Assembly: GCA_024529925.1 (NCBI GenBank)
Contig: JAFEUB010001431.1
Coordinates: forward strand, 126,501 to 190,500
Direction: 5' to 3'
Source of the DNA: Ophthalmolycus amberensis
Taxonomy: Eukaryota; Chordata; Actinopteri; Perciformes; Zoarcidae
DNA length: 64,000 nt
The translations under genes were made by a program, and so were the position numbers. Every line of letters starts with the position of its first letter. The stretch's first letter is position 1. This document shows, one piece after another, positions 41,785 through 53,968 of this stretch. The notes beneath the pieces were generated by a model, which saw only the letters and a list, made by a program, of their open reading frames with translations, was not told the origin of the DNA and did no database searches.

Positions 41785-42460
41785 CAAACGGTCCCAGGTG
41801 AACGGTCCCAGGTGAACACTTCCCTGTAAACGATCCCAGGTGAACAGTCCCAGGTAAATGGTCCCAGGTGAACAGTTCCCTGTAAACGATCCCAGGTGAA
41901 TGGTTCCAGGTAAACGGTCCCAGGTGAACGGTCCCAGGTGAACACTTCCCTGTAAACGATCCCAGGTGAACGGTCCCACGTAAACGGTCCCAGGTGAACG
42001 GTCCCAGGTGAACAGTTCCCTGTAAACGATCCCAGGTGAACGGTTCCAGGTAAACGGTCCCAGGTGAACGGTCCCAGGTGAACACTTCCCTGTAAACGAT
42101 CCCAGGTGAACGGTCCCAGGTAAACAGTCCCAGGTAAACAGTCCCAGGTCAACGGTCCCAAGTGAACGGTCCCAGGTAAACGGTCTCAGGTGAACACTTC
42201 CCTGTAAACGGTCCCAGGTGAACGGTCCCAGGTGAACGGTCCCAGGTGAACGGTCCCAGGTGAACGGTCCCAGGTGAACAGTCCCAGTTGAACAGTCCCA
42301 GGTAAACAGTCCCAGGTCAACGGTCCCAAGTGAACGGTCCCAGGTAACCGGTCCAAGGTAAATGGTCCCTAGTGAACGGTCTCAGGTAAACTATCCCAGG
42401 TAAGCGGTCCCAGGTAAACTATCCCAGGTAAACAGTCCCAGGTAAGCAGTCCCAGATGAA
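41785..42460. repeat. 14-bp minisatellite with 70-bp higher-order units
   Basis: The unit is GGTCCCAGGTGAAC and variants. A marked variant containing TCCCTGTAAACG recurs at 41821, 41877, 41947, 42017, 42087 and 42199, with spacings of 56, 70, 70, 70 and 112, all multiples of 14. Most units carry CAGGTG, an E-box core. Confidence 0.92.
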
Positions 42461-42465
42461 CATGT

Positions 42466-42491
42466 TAACATTTGTCATTGTGAGCGTGTTA
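42466..42491 (+). repeat. Left remnant of the 24-bp minisatellite
   Basis: One unit (CATTGTGAGCGTGTTA with an upstream TTTGT) stands directly left of the Harbinger element and continues on its right side, so the transposon split the array. Confidence 0.85.
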
Positions 42492-42664
42492 TGCTGCGTT
42501 CACACCAAACGTGTTGATTTTTTGAGGCGCATCAAAATCGCGTCCAGCGCGCCGCTGGTCGTGTTCACACCAAACGCCGCAAAATCGCGCCGCGCCGGAG
42601 AGGGGCCGTGGTTTATCGACCTGGAAGCCGTTCACCTGGCCGCCATTTCTTTCCGCTATCAACC

Positions 42665-44156
42665 ATGAAAGGAATAAGGACAATTGCTACTTTGTACTTG
42701 TTGTGGAAGTCCCTCAAACGTCGGAATGCCAAACGCCGTCGTCTCTGGGTTCATAATAGCATCCGTAGGCACACACAGCTCGGTGAATTTCACAGACTTC
42801 TCCAGGAACTACGTCTGGATGACTGCCGCTTCCAGCGCTACATGAGGCTAACCATTAGCCAGTTTGATGACCTGTTGGCTCGGGTCGGTCCCAGGATTTC
42901 TCGGCTGGACACCAACTACAGGCGTTCCATCTCAGCTGCGCCTGTCCATCTGTCTCCGGTGAGTGGCAGTTTCATAAAATGAATCAATGAAAGAATGAAA
43001 TAAGTTCAGGCTTTGTCTGTCCACAACAGGGCAAGCAAGCCACTTTAACATAGTTTTTCTGAATGGAGTTTGGATCCATGATGGATCCGAACTCCGACAA
43101 TACTCAAAATAACGTAATCTTAATAAGGCATAGTTACGACGGTCATGCTTTTGATTATACACATATCTACATACTATGCAACTTGTTCTGGAAAATCACC
43201 AGCATTTAAGATGTTTATTATTCATGATAGCAGCTGTGCAGTCATATCAATAAAAAACGACTTCTATTAGCAGCTACAGGATCTTCAATATAACTCTGTT
43301 AAATTGAATGTTTTTCTGTGCTGCAGATATCTTGCTACTGGTGACTCCTTTAGGACCATCGCAAACAGCTTCCGTGTTGGGGTCTCCACTGTCTCCAGTA
43401 TTATCACAGATGTTGCCACAGCTATTTGCTGTGCAGTTTGAGGAGCGGTGGAATTTTCCTCTCTGCTGTGGAGCACTGGATGGAAAGCATGTTGTCCTCA
43501 AAGCCCCTGCTAATTCCGGATCTCAGTTCTTCAACTACAAGGGAACATTCTCATTAGTTCTCCTGGCAGTTGTGGATGCGAAATATTGTTTCCGGCTGAT
43601 TGATGTCGGAGGCTACGGAAGAACCAGCGATGGTGGGAGTCTGGCCAACTCAGCTTTTGGTCAAGCTCTTAAATCTGGCACCCTGCAACTGCCTGCTGAC
43701 CTGCCACTACCAGGAGCTGACCACCAAGGACTTCAGCCACACGTCTTTGTTGCTGACGAGGCCTTTCCACTGAGAAAAAATCTCATGAGGCCATTCCCCG
43801 GCCGCATCCTTCCAAGGGACCGCCGGATCTTCAATTACCGTCTCTCCCGAGCTCGGTTGGTTGTGGAGAATGCCTTTGGGATCCTTTCTTCTCAGTGGAG
43901 GATGTACAGGCGAGCCATTGAGGTCCACCCAGAAGTTGCAGAGAAGTGTGTGAAGGCTACATGTGTTCTGCATAACTTCCTGCGGAAAACCACCCCAACA
44001 ACTGCAGTGACCATACCGGTTGGAGAGGTGGAGCCACTGCCAGATCTGGGAAGAATTGCTGCTAACAACTCGGCAAGAGAGGCCATCAGGGTGAGGGAGG
44101 CCTTCACATCCTACTTCTCTGCTGAGGGAACGGTCCCATGGCAAGACACCGTGTAA
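42665..44156 (+). pseudogene. Harbinger transposase (HARBI1-like, DDE_Tnp_4), broken
   Basis: The first part (from ATG 42665, MKGIRTIATLYLLWKSLKRR) holds the N-terminal basic and helical region. Near 42935 the expected reading moves frame: the family-like LSICLR lies in a different frame just before the GTGAGT donor at 42959, consistent with a small deletion. The second part (from acceptor CTGCAG, 43327) reads YLATGDSFRTIANSFRVG, then near 43430 jumps to FEERWNFPLCCGALDGKHV in another frame with expected residues missing. The catalytic DDE set is visible: GALDGKH, FVADEAF and VVENAFG. The stop is at 44154-44156. It needs two frame corrections, so probably no active transposase is made. Confidence 0.85.
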
Positions 44157-44608
44157 TGCCCAAGCACATCCAAAACGGCTCTTTTAAGAGCCACCCACAC
44201 ATTACTACTGAGCAAACTTCCTGCAATATTACTTAATATATGTAGTAGCAGTGTGTCCTTCACAATACAATCATCCCACACTATCATGTACTATATTCAG
44301 TGCAGTGATGTGATGTTATAAAAAAGGCACATACCGGTACATATATACATATAGGATAGTTGTATCCTTTGTTTGTAGAGAGTTTTCTTGTAAAACTACA
44401 ATAAAGGACATGGACAAAGTAACATGAACGTGCATTTATTTTTTATTTTTTTAAATGCAATCAAAATATTAAAAAATATTAAAAAATATTAAAAAAGTAT
44501 TATAAAACAATATAATTAGTATTCAATAATAACAATGCTATATATATACACAAAATAAATTTCTTTGAATTCCTGGTTCGTTCCCTGGAAAGATTGTCCC
44601 CCAGACAT

Positions 44609-45638
44609 TTATTCCAAATGTTCCAAATTCAGCACCACAGTGCTGGCTTCATAAATTAATTTGTGAATTTGAAATTTGACATATTCCTTTTGCTGGGGTG
44701 GCAATCTTGCCAGGGAAGGAACCAGGCCCCTCATGAAGTGTTCATCGTCTGACAATGGTGGAGCTGGTGGAACAGGGGTGTCTCTTTCCGAGGCCTGCAG
44801 AATGCGCTCCTCTACGTCCCGCTGCCTTTCGATCCCTGTTGGCCTTTTTCGGGCCCTTCTCTTTCCTGTATGACATGGAAACATATTTTGTGAAACTATT
44901 GCATCCCATCACTACAATAGCTTGTAAAGTAAATATTTGTCATTGTGAAAAACATACCATGAATGCATGAATTATATTCATACAAAAAAATGCAATCCAA
45001 CTTTTGTGATGTACATACCCATGGGTGGTGTAGGAGCAGGAGGAGGAGCAGCAGCACCTTGAGGTTCTTCCTCACCGTCCTCTGATGACCGATCTGGTTC
45101 ATCTTTGAACATCAACAATAAAACAATTTTAGAACTCAAAAGTGCTGCTTTAATTAAATAGTACTCTGCGGTACTGTCTCCCTCGACCCCTCCCCATGTT
45201 ACCGTTACTCTCCTGGCAGTCACGAAGGGGTTGAGGAAAGAGAGAACCGCAGAATACTTCCATTTCTTTGATGGCCCTGCTCCTGAGCCACTCTTTCTCT
45301 CGGTCTCCTCTCTCCTCTTTCTCAAATAGGTGTCCCTGAGAGTCTTCCACTTCCGTCGGCAAATCTCATCTGACAAGAAACGCATAACGTATTTAGTGTG
45401 AAAGCCGGTGGTTGGGCTAGCTTTACATGCTAACATGGTTCATATAGCTAGTTAGTAAAGTACAACCGATAGCTAGAATCAAGTAACAAAGACATAATAA
45501 TAACTTACCAGGTTGGCCGGCGTCCTCACTTACTTTCCTCCATGCCATATCTTTTTTAGATCGGTTGCGGTAGAGATACGACGACGTATCATAGAGCTCG
45601 GGGAACCCACAATCCGCCACTATTGATTTCTCCTCCAT
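44609..45638 (-). CDS. Harbinger accessory MADF-BESS DNA-binding protein
   Basis: Four minus-strand exons with matching phase-1 junctions: 45638-45509, 45369-45175, 45102-45019 and 44865-44609. They sum to 666 nt, or 221 residues plus stop. The MADF (Myb/SANT-like) domain covers exons 1-2 (FPELYDTSSYLYRNRSKKDM; AWRKVSEDAG; RRKWKTLRDTYLRKRRE). An acidic and Pro-rich linker and a basic KRRARKRPTG stretch follow. The C-terminus has a BESS-type motif (DDEHFMRGLVPSLARLPPQQ and KFQIHKLIYEAS). In the superfamily the partner Myb-like protein brings the transposase to the nucleus and to the ends. The exon 2 donor (ACA/GTACCG) is weak and was chosen by phase. Confidence 0.78.
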
Positions 45639-45765
45639 TGTTGTTTGACGCGCCGCGCCATCGCAAAATCACGGCGCGCCAGTCTCATCGCATCTGTGCA
45701 TAGACTTTGTATGTAATCTAGACGCGCGTCAAAAAATTTACGCGTTTGGTGTGAACACGGCATTA

Positions 45766-47206
45766 GCGTCATTGTGAGCGTGTTAACGTTCGTCATTGTG
45801 AGCGTGTTAGCGTTTCTCATTGTGAGCGTGTTAACGTTTCTCATTGTGAGCGTGTTAACATTCGTCATTGTGAGCGTGTTAGCGTTCGTCATTGTGAGCG
45901 TGTTAACGTTCGTCATTGTGAGCGTGTTAGCGTTCGTCATTGTGAGCGTGTTAACGTTCGTCATTGTGAGCGTGTTAGCGTTTGTCATTGTGAGCGTGTT
46001 AGCGTTTCTCATTGTGAGCGTGTTAGCGTTGTCATTGTGAGAGTGTTAGCGTTGTCATTGTGAGCGTGTCAGCGTTTCTCATTGTGAGCATGTTAGCGTT
46101 CGTCATTGTGAGCCTGTTAGCGTTCGTCATTGTGAGCGTGTTAGCGTTCGTCATTGTGAGCCTGTTAGCGTTGTCATTGTGAGAGTGTCGCGCTGTCATT
46201 GTGAGCGTGTTAGCGTTCGTCATTGTGAGCATGTTAGCGTTCGTCATTGTGAGCCTGTTAGCGTTGTCATTGTGAGCGTGTCAGCGTTTCTCATTGTGAG
46301 CATGTTAGCGTTCGTCATTGTGAGCCTGTTAGCGTTCGTCATTGTGAGCGTGTTAGCGTTCGTCATTGTGAGCCTGTTAGCGTTGTCATTGTGAGAGTGT
46401 TCGCGCTGTCATTGTGAGCGTGTTAGCGTTCGTCATTGTGAGCGTGTTAGCGTTCGTCACTGTGAGCCTGTTAGCGTTGTCATTGTGAGAGTGTTAGCGC
46501 TGTCATTGTGAGCGTGTTAGCGTTCGTCATTGTGAGCCTGTTAGCGTTCGTCATTGTGAGCGTGTTAGTGTTGTCATTGTGAGAGTGTTAGCGCTGTCAT
46601 TGTGAGCGTGTTAGCGTTGTCATTGTGAGCGTGTTAGCGTTCGTCATTGTGAGCCTGTTAGCGTTCGTCATTGTGAGCGTGTTAGTGTTGTCATTGTGAG
46701 AGTGTTAGCGCTGTCATTGTGAGCGTGTTAGCGTTGTCATTGTGAGAGTGTTAGCGCTGTCATTGTGAGCGTGTTAGCGTTCGTCATTGTGAGCCTGTTA
46801 GCGTTCGTCATTGTGAGCGTGTTAGTGTTGTCATTGTGAGAGTGTTAGCGCTGTCAATGTGAGCGTGTTAGCGTTCGTCATTGTGAGCGTGTTAGCGCTG
46901 TCATTGTGAGCGTGTTAGCGTTCGTCATTGTGAGCGTGTTAGCGTTCATCATTGTGAGCGTATTAGCGTTCATCATTGTGAGCATGTTAGCGTTCGTCAT
47001 TGTGAGCGTGTTAGCGTTCATCATTGTGAGCGTGTTAGCGTTCGTCATTGTGAGCGTGTTAGCGTTCGTCATTGTGAGCGTGTTAGCGCTGTCATTGTGA
47101 GCGTGTTAGCGTTCGTCATTGTGAGCATGTTAGCGTTCATCATTGTGAGCGTATTAGCGTTCATCATTGTGAGCGTGTTAGCGTTCGTCATTGTGAGCGT
47201 GTTAGT
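45766..47206 (+). repeat. 24-bp minisatellite
   Basis: About 60 copies of a 24-bp unit with core CATTGTGAGCGTGTTAGCGT. Variants of 21-23 bp (GTTGTCATTG and GCTGTCATTG junctions) and AGCGTG/AGCCTG/AGAGTG changes form longer periodic blocks. Frames reading SVLAFVIV and the complementary Asn/Thr-rich ones are artefacts of the unit length. Confidence 0.95.
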
Positions 47207-48117
47207 TACACATTGCTCTCATCGTACATACACACACATGTAATATATACAATAAACAAGAGAAATGTAAAAAACAAGGACATTAAAGACAACCAAGTAG
47301 AACAGAGAAACTAAGCATAAACATTTAACATTTAAGTATGTACAGTATAAATATATATCTAAGAAAGAACACTGAAAAGACAAGAAGAAATAAAGTGATC
47401 ATAAAATCACTGAGAAGTGGAATATCAGAGCTCAGAGGTGGTCAAGCTTTCCTCTCCTCCAGTGTGGGAGGCGACGGCGGCTGGGAGGGGTTTCCTGCAG
47501 AGACCAGCCTGAACCTCCCTACATGGCTGCAGGACTGTTGTGTTTGGAGCGCAGAGGACGACAGCAGCAGACCTGTAAGTGTCTCTTTACTTCTGTGCAT
47601 GAATGGAATGAGAATGATCAGAGTTTGCATGAAGCTTTGTGATTGTTACTTGACTCACCTTCAGACCTGCAGACTGGAGTTGGTTTTCAGTTCAGGATGA
47701 TCTTCACTTCTTCATCAGCTGATAAAAACTGAGGATTTGTTTTAGTCTAGTCTGTAAAGATTCACTGTGTGAAGTGTCATCTAATGTTCCATGTAAAGTG
47801 TGAGGATGTTTGGATGTGTCCTTTCACGGTACAAGAATGAATGTTCTTACTCATGTATCAGCACTTTTGGTCGAGCTATTGATGCTGCTTTAATCATAAT
47901 AACTTAGAATATTAATATTCAATTCTGCATATTTTATACATATATTAATGCATATTCTAAAAGTTTATTCAGTTATATGCATAGTGTTGTAAAATGGAAA
48001 TAGTGAAGAGAGAAGTAATGATTCACTAAGAGTTCAGTCCGTTAGTTTATTCAAATGTTTAAAGACATATTGGTTGTGTTCAGAGCTTTTACTCTGAAGG
48101 AAGGAATATACTTTTGC

Positions 48118-48150
<33 letters not shown>

Positions 48151-48160
48151 CATATATATA
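47207..48160. other. Unassigned intergenic sequence
   Basis: A 120-codon frame at 47338-47700 covers an exon-like end (AGACCT/GTAAGT near 47573) but has no recognisable domain or partner exon. A (TA)n run at 48118-48160 borders the next MITE. Otherwise nothing recognised. Confidence 0.45.
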
Positions 48161-48162
48161 TA

Positions 48163-48464
48163 CAGTGCCTATAAAAAGTATTCACCCCTCTTGGATGTTT
48201 TCCCCTCAGTGCTGTGATTGCAGCCAGAGGTGCATTTACTAAATATTGACCTGAAGGGGCTGAATACTTCTGCAATCTTTACTTTACCTTATATATTTTT
48301 AATTAATTGACATTATTTAGTAAAAATCTGTTTTCACTTTGATATGAAAGAGGTTTTTTTTGCAAATTCTTGTCAAAAAAGCTAAATTATATTGACCATG
48401 ATTTCATGTATAAATGCAACAAAAGGATGAAACATCCAAGGGGGGTGAATACTTTTTATAGGCA

Positions 48465-48467
<3 letters not shown>
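48163..48467. mobile_element. Tc1/mariner-type MITE
   Basis: 305 bp with terminal inverted repeats CAGTGCCTATAAAAAGTATT at the left and AATACTTTTTATAGGCACTG at the right, flanked by TA on both sides. It is inserted in (TA)n sequence. The inner part is AT-rich with no transposase. Confidence 0.88.
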
Positions 48468-48515
<48 letters not shown>

Positions 48516-48690
48516 TACAGTATATATATATATATATATACTGTATATATACTGTATATATATATACTGTATATATATATACTGTATGTATATATATATA
48601 TATATACATATATATACACAGTATATATATATATATATATATACAGTATATATATATATATATATATATACTGTATATATATATAATACC
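48468..48690. repeat. (TA)n / TACTGTATA microsatellite
   Basis: About 220 bp of TA repeats broken by CTG and CAG to give TACTGTATAT and TACAGTATAT. Open frames of Tyr-Ile-Ser are artefacts. Confidence 0.95.
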
Positions 48691-49440
48691 GTGTCTCCTC
48701 AGTGTGAATGTGAACACATATAAATGTTGTCCAGCTGTTCGTCGTTGAACTAAATAAAGTCACCAGTGAGTCTTGATGTGAAACACACATTTCCTGAGAT
48801 TAATGCAGCTGTCTGCAAGTATGGAAGTTCATTAACGGCCAAGTTACATCACGCTGTGATAATCCTGAGAGTCTGTGTCTGACATCTGTAACTTTAAAGT
48901 TGTTGAATGAGACATCAAAACGATGTTTACTACAGCCCCCCCCCCCCCCCCCCCCCCCCCCACATATGCAGCTCATCTGGTTCCTGTTGAGTGTTCTGGA
49001 TTTGGTCCCATGACTCATTATAAAACTTATAAACATGGACGAAACAGGACTAAACATGTGCTTCTATAATAATCCAGTCAGTATTGATCCTGCTGTTCAG
49101 AATATACTATATTATATTATCATATGTTAGATCTAAATGTATTAATGTATAATATATATAAGTATATATATTTAAATCACAGTCTGATCTTTGATCTCTT
49201 TGCTATCTGCTGCTTCATTCTTCATGTCTTTGTACTTTGATTTGTTTCTGAAGAAGTTCTCTTCACTTCTGTGATGTTCAACCCGTCACAAAGAGTCTGA
49301 GATCCTTCAGTAGTCTGTCTCAAATCCTGATCTATCCGTCCGTCCGTCTATCCAACATAAATAAACAGACTAATGTGTTTCATCAGATTTATGAGGTTAA
49401 ATAAATAAAGACAACGTTTCATAAATCTCATCTGAAACAC
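48691..49440. other. Unassigned, with poly-C run
   Basis: A run of about 26 C lies at 48936-48961. The rest is AT-rich with no recognised feature. Confidence 0.5.
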
Positions 49441-49444
49441 ATCT

Positions 49445-50519
49445 TCAATAATAACACCATGGTTTCATTCCCTCACTTGGTTCAGAAGTACGGCATCCGG
49501 AGCAATCAATGTTTGGAATATCTGCAACTCAAATCATCCGTTCAATCCAAACTTAACATTAAGGCCACTAACCTAGAACTACCCCATCAACCTCAGAATT
49601 AATTAATATCCCCTCTTCAAAAAAGTTCATCTCCAAAATATGTAGAGTAATATCACAGTCTGACAAAACATTCATACCATCAAGAAAATGGGAATCAGAC
49701 CTGTCCATCACTCCTGATGCTGGTTTCTGGAACCAAATCTGCAATAACTTCTACTTCATGACTAAAAATGCCAATTTACAACTAATAGAGTATAAAATAC
49801 TTCACAGAATTGCATTACACCGGGCAAAACATGTTTCAAATGGGATTCACATCAGATATCTGTTCACATTGCACTCAGAGCAGCCCGGATAGCTATGTTC
49901 ACGCCACCTGGCACTGCACACCAGTTCATCACTTCTGAAGGAAATAAGTGAGTCACTGTCTGTCCTCCTGCTGCCTCGTCCCATTGTCCCCTTCACTGTG
50001 CTGACTAGGAGACATCTCACCAATACATCGGAGTAAAACAAACCGCTGATTACTCCTCGTGGCCCTAACTATCGCCAAGAACACTATCATGACGTGGAAA
50101 TCAAGGAATAACACACACATCACACACTGGAGAAACTTCATGATCGAGTATATTTCAATGGACAATCGAACCTCATCCATCATATACAATACAACAGAAC
50201 ACCGCTCCACCTGGTCATCCCTCACTATGTTTCTGCAAACATGACTCCACCCATTCTATTAATATTGAAATATGTATAGTATATATACCGGTATATATAC
50301 ATATTTTTTGTGTATTTTTTACTATTGTTGATTTCTGTTTTGTTTTTCTTGCCGGACAACCAATTGAAACCCACGTATATGCATACATGAACATCCATAT
50401 GCACACATACTTACCTGTTTTTCATTTTTTCATTTTATTTTTTTTTATTTTATTTTTTTTTAATTATTATTATTATTTTTATATTTTTTTCCCTCCATCT
50501 CAAAAGGCTCAAGGACATT

Positions 50520-50560
<41 letters not shown>

Positions 50561-50720
50561 ACACACACACATACACACACGCACACATACACACACACTG
50601 ACTCTATGATATTTGCTGGCTTTTATCCCACTGTTCTTGTCATCCTCTTGTTGTTATGTCGATGTATTGTCTTAATATTGTCTCGTGTCTTTCAATAAAA
50701 AACTTATAAAAAAAATTCAA
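49445..50720 (+). mobile_element. L1/Tx1-like LINE 3' end, 5'-truncated
   Basis: Plus-strand remnants such as FPHLVQKYGIRSNQCLEYLQ and LQLIEYKILHRIALHRAKHV, then a decayed HATWHCTPVHHF region and TIAKNTIMTWKSRN resemble the C-terminal part of fish L1-type ORF2 (family knowledge). Several stops and frame changes occur. The 3' UTR has a (CA)n stretch at 50521-50600 and TTTCAATAAAAAACTT at about 50690, followed by an A-rich tail. Confidence 0.65.
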
Positions 50721-51114
50721 AAAATTTAAAAAGGGTTGTACGGTCGATGAGGTCGATGACTTTAACGAACCAGCCGACGCTCACATGAAACTTATTCAAA
50801 CCTAATATCAGACTGTTTAAGACCTTAAAACAATAAGTAAGTCATGAAGCTGAAGCTCTCTGAACACAGACGCTCTAGTTTCTGCATCATATTCCTTTAA
50901 AAACCTTCAGATACGTAGAACATGATCAGGAGCTCCACCAACAATTCTCAACATGTTCACAAGCTTCTGCTCACAGGTCAGAGGTCAGCAGAAGAGAATG
51001 CATTCATACATCACACACACACACACACACACTAATGGAGGATAACGTCAACAAGGCTTAACTGTGAGGAGGTTTACTCTTCATTGTTTACTTCACTGAG
51101 TCCTGTAGGATCAG
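50721..51114. other. Unassigned, with short (CA)n
   Basis: A (CA)n run lies at about 51012-51032. No other recognised feature. Confidence 0.5.
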
Positions 51115-51378
51115 GTGGTTTGTCTTCTGGTGGTTTGTCTTCTGGTGATTTGTCTTCTGGTGGTTTGTCTTCTGGTGATTTGTCTTCTGGTGGTTTGTCT
51201 TCTGGTGGTTTGTCTTCTGGTGGTTTGACTTCTGGTGATTTGTCTGCTGGTGGTTTGTCTTCTGGTGGTTTGTCTTCTGGTGGTTTGTCTTCTGGTGGTT
51301 TGTCTTCTGGTGGTTTGTCTTCTGGTGATTTGTCTTCTGGTGGTTTGTCTTCTGGTGGTTTGTCTTCTGGTGGTTTCT
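51115..51378. repeat. 15-bp minisatellite
   Basis: About 17 copies of GGTTTGTCTTCTGGT, with GATTTGTCTTCTGGT variants. The length is a multiple of three, so a 98-codon frame of SSGGL/SSGDL repeats stays open. There is no supporting gene structure. Confidence 0.93.
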
Positions 51379-51971
51379 GAGGACTAGGACTCTACCGAGT
51401 GTCTCACAACTTCTGATTCAAATGATGTTTCGACTGTCTGACGTCTTCACACTATAACCAATAAAAGTCTTTGAACTAAATCCGTTTGAATGAAGTGGTT
51501 CAATCTTTTCTTTAGTTTTTGAAGGTTAAAAAACAAAAAACATGAATTGAAGCAGAACCGACCTATATGTGATACTTTAAATATTGATCCAATGAAACCC
51601 TCAGAATGTTGTCTGTGAGCGTCATCAGATGTGATGATCTCAGAATGTAAACTGCACAAATCAAATGTTGAGTCTGCTGAGTGTTCAGATGTAAACTGTG
51701 GACCAAACACAAACCCACTGATGCTCAATGATGACTGATGGATTTCCTGTTTCTCTGATCTAAGATCAGGAAGTCACTTTGCCTGTGTTTACACTCTGTT
51801 GTTTGTGCTGACGGATCAGTACCACAACTTTAAAAAAACACACTGACAATGTTGAAAAACTCTACAACGTTATATATGTATATAGATATATACAGATGGA
51901 GAGGAAGAGGAGGAGAGAGGCCCAGCAGTCTGGGTCTATAGCAGCATATCTAGGAGTTGGACCAAGGACAA
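51379..51971. other. Unassigned intergenic sequence
   Basis: No recognised feature on either strand. Confidence 0.5.
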
Positions 51972-53336
51972 CCTGAACCAGCCCTAACTAGAAACCTGAA
52001 CCAGCCCTAACTAGAAACCTGATCCAGCTCTAACTAGAAACCTGATCCAGCTCTAACTAGAAACCTGAACCAGCTCTAACTAGAAACCTGAACCAGCTCT
52101 AACTAGAAACTTGAACCAGCTCTAACTAGAAACCTGAACCAGCTCTAACTAGAAACCTGAACCAGCTCTAACTAGAAACCTGAACCAGCCCTAACTAGAA
52201 ACCTGAACCAGCTCTAACTAGAAACCTAAACCAGCTCTAACTAGAAACCTGAACCAGCCCTAACTAGAAACCTGAACCAGTCCTAACTAGAAACCTGAAC
52301 CAGCCCTAACTAGAAACCTGAACCAGCCCTAACTAGAAACCTGAACCAGCCCTAACTAGACACCTGAACCAGCCCTAACTAGAAACCTGAACCAGCCCTA
52401 ACTAGAAACCTGAACCAGCCCTAACTAGAAACCTGAACCAGCCCTAACTAGAAACCTGAACCAGTCCTAACTAGAAACCTGAACCAGCCCTAACTAGAAA
52501 CCTGAACCAGCTCTAACTAGAAACCTGAACCAGTCCTAACTATAAACCTGAACCAGTCCTAACTATAAACCTGAACCAGCCCTAACTATAAACCTGAACC
52601 AGCCCCAACTATAAACCTGAACCAGCTCTAACTATAAACCTGAACCAGCCCTAACTATAAACCTGAACCAGTCCTAACTAGAAACCTGAACCAGCCCTAA
52701 CTATAAACCTGGACCAGTCCTAACTATAAACCTGAACCAGCCCTAACTATAAACCTGAACCAGCCCTAACTATAAACCTGAACCAGCTCTAACTAGAAAC
52801 CTGAACCAGCCCTAACTAGAAACCTGAACCAGCCCTAACTAGAAACCTGAACCAGTCCTAACTAGAAACCTGAACCAGTCCTAACTAGAAACCTGAACCA
52901 GTCCTAACTAGAAACCTGAACCAGTCCTAACTAGAAACCTGAACCAGTCCTAACTATAAACCTGAACCAGGTCTAACTAGAAACCTGAACCAGCCCTAAC
53001 TAGAAACCTGAACCAGCCCTAACTAGAAACCTGAACCAGTCCTAACTAGAAACCTGAACCAGTCCTAACTAGAAACCTGAACCAGTCCTAACTAGAAACC
53101 TGAACCAGTCCTAACTAGAAACCTGAACCAGCCCTAACTAGAAACCTGAACCAGCTCTAACTAGAAACCTGAACCAGTCCTAACTAGAAACCTGAACCAG
53201 TCCTAACTATCAACCTGAACCAGCCCTAACTATAAACCTGAACCAGTCCTAACTATAAACCTGAACCAGCCCTAACTATAAAGCTGAACCAGCTCTAAAT
53301 ATAAACCTGAACCAGTCCTAACTATAAACCTGTGTT
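51972..53336. repeat. 23-bp minisatellite, large block
   Basis: About 59 copies of a 23-bp unit with core CCTGAACCAGCCCTAACTAG or the TATAAA variant. It is the same family as the col6a4 intron 37 array. CTAGAAA variants dominate most of the array and CTATAAA variants cluster at 52540-52790 and near the right end. Confidence 0.95.
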
Positions 53337-53394
53337 CAAGGATTCATCGTTTAACAATCTGATAAATAGGACTTAAACCAGATTTAATGCTATT

Positions 53395-53940
53395 AATCGT
53401 TACAGTAGTATCACAGTAGTATTACAGTAGTATCACAGTAGTATTACAGTAGTATTGCAGTAGTATTACAGTCGTATCACAGTAGTATTACAGTCGTATT
53501 GCAGTAGTATTACAGTAGTATCACAGTAGTATGACAGTAGTATCGCAGTAGTATTACAGTAGTATTGCAGTAGTATCACAGTAGTATTGCAGTAGTATTA
53601 CAGTGGTATCGCAGTAGTATCGCAGTAGTATTACAGTAGTATCGCAGTAGTATTACAGTAGTATTGCAGTAGTATCACAGTCGTATTACAGTAGTATTAC
53701 AGTAGTATCACAGTAGTATCACAGTAGTATTACAGTAGTATTACAGTAGTATCACAGTAGTATTACAGTACTATCACAGTAGTATTACAGTAGTATTACA
53801 GTAGTATCACAGTCGTATTACAGTATTATTACAGTAGTATCACAGTAGTATTACAGTAGTATCACAGTAGTATTGCAGTAGTATTACAGTAGTATCACAG
53901 TAGTATTACAGTAGTATTGCAGTAGTATCGTAGCAGTATC
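53395..53940. repeat. 11-bp minisatellite
   Basis: About 49 copies of GTAGTATTACA, with GTATCACA and GTATTGCA variants. It ends 30 bp before a splice-acceptor-like sequence at 53961-53968. Confidence 0.93.
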
Positions 53941-53968
53941 AATAATCCATCTCTCTGGTCTCCTTCAG

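Larger units (their letters stand above)
42492..45762. mobile_element. Complete PIF/Harbinger transposon
   Basis: 3,271 bp. The left end TGCTGCGTTCACACCAAACG and the right end, which is TGCCGTGTTCACACCAAACG on the other strand, form a terminal inverted repeat. It extends into AT-rich and GCGC-containing inner parts. The flanks TTA (42489-42491) and TTA (45763-45765) are the 3-bp target duplication typical of Harbinger. Inside are a DDE transposase gene (+) and a MADF-BESS protein gene (-), the two-gene layout of the superfamily, arranged convergently. Confidence 0.93.

Noticed and set aside
47338..47700. 120-codon frame with an exon-like end
   Set aside because: No recognised domain and no phase-matched partner exon.
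51084..51380. 98-codon SSGGL repeat protein
   Set aside because: A 15-bp minisatellite without promoter, exon or conservation evidence.
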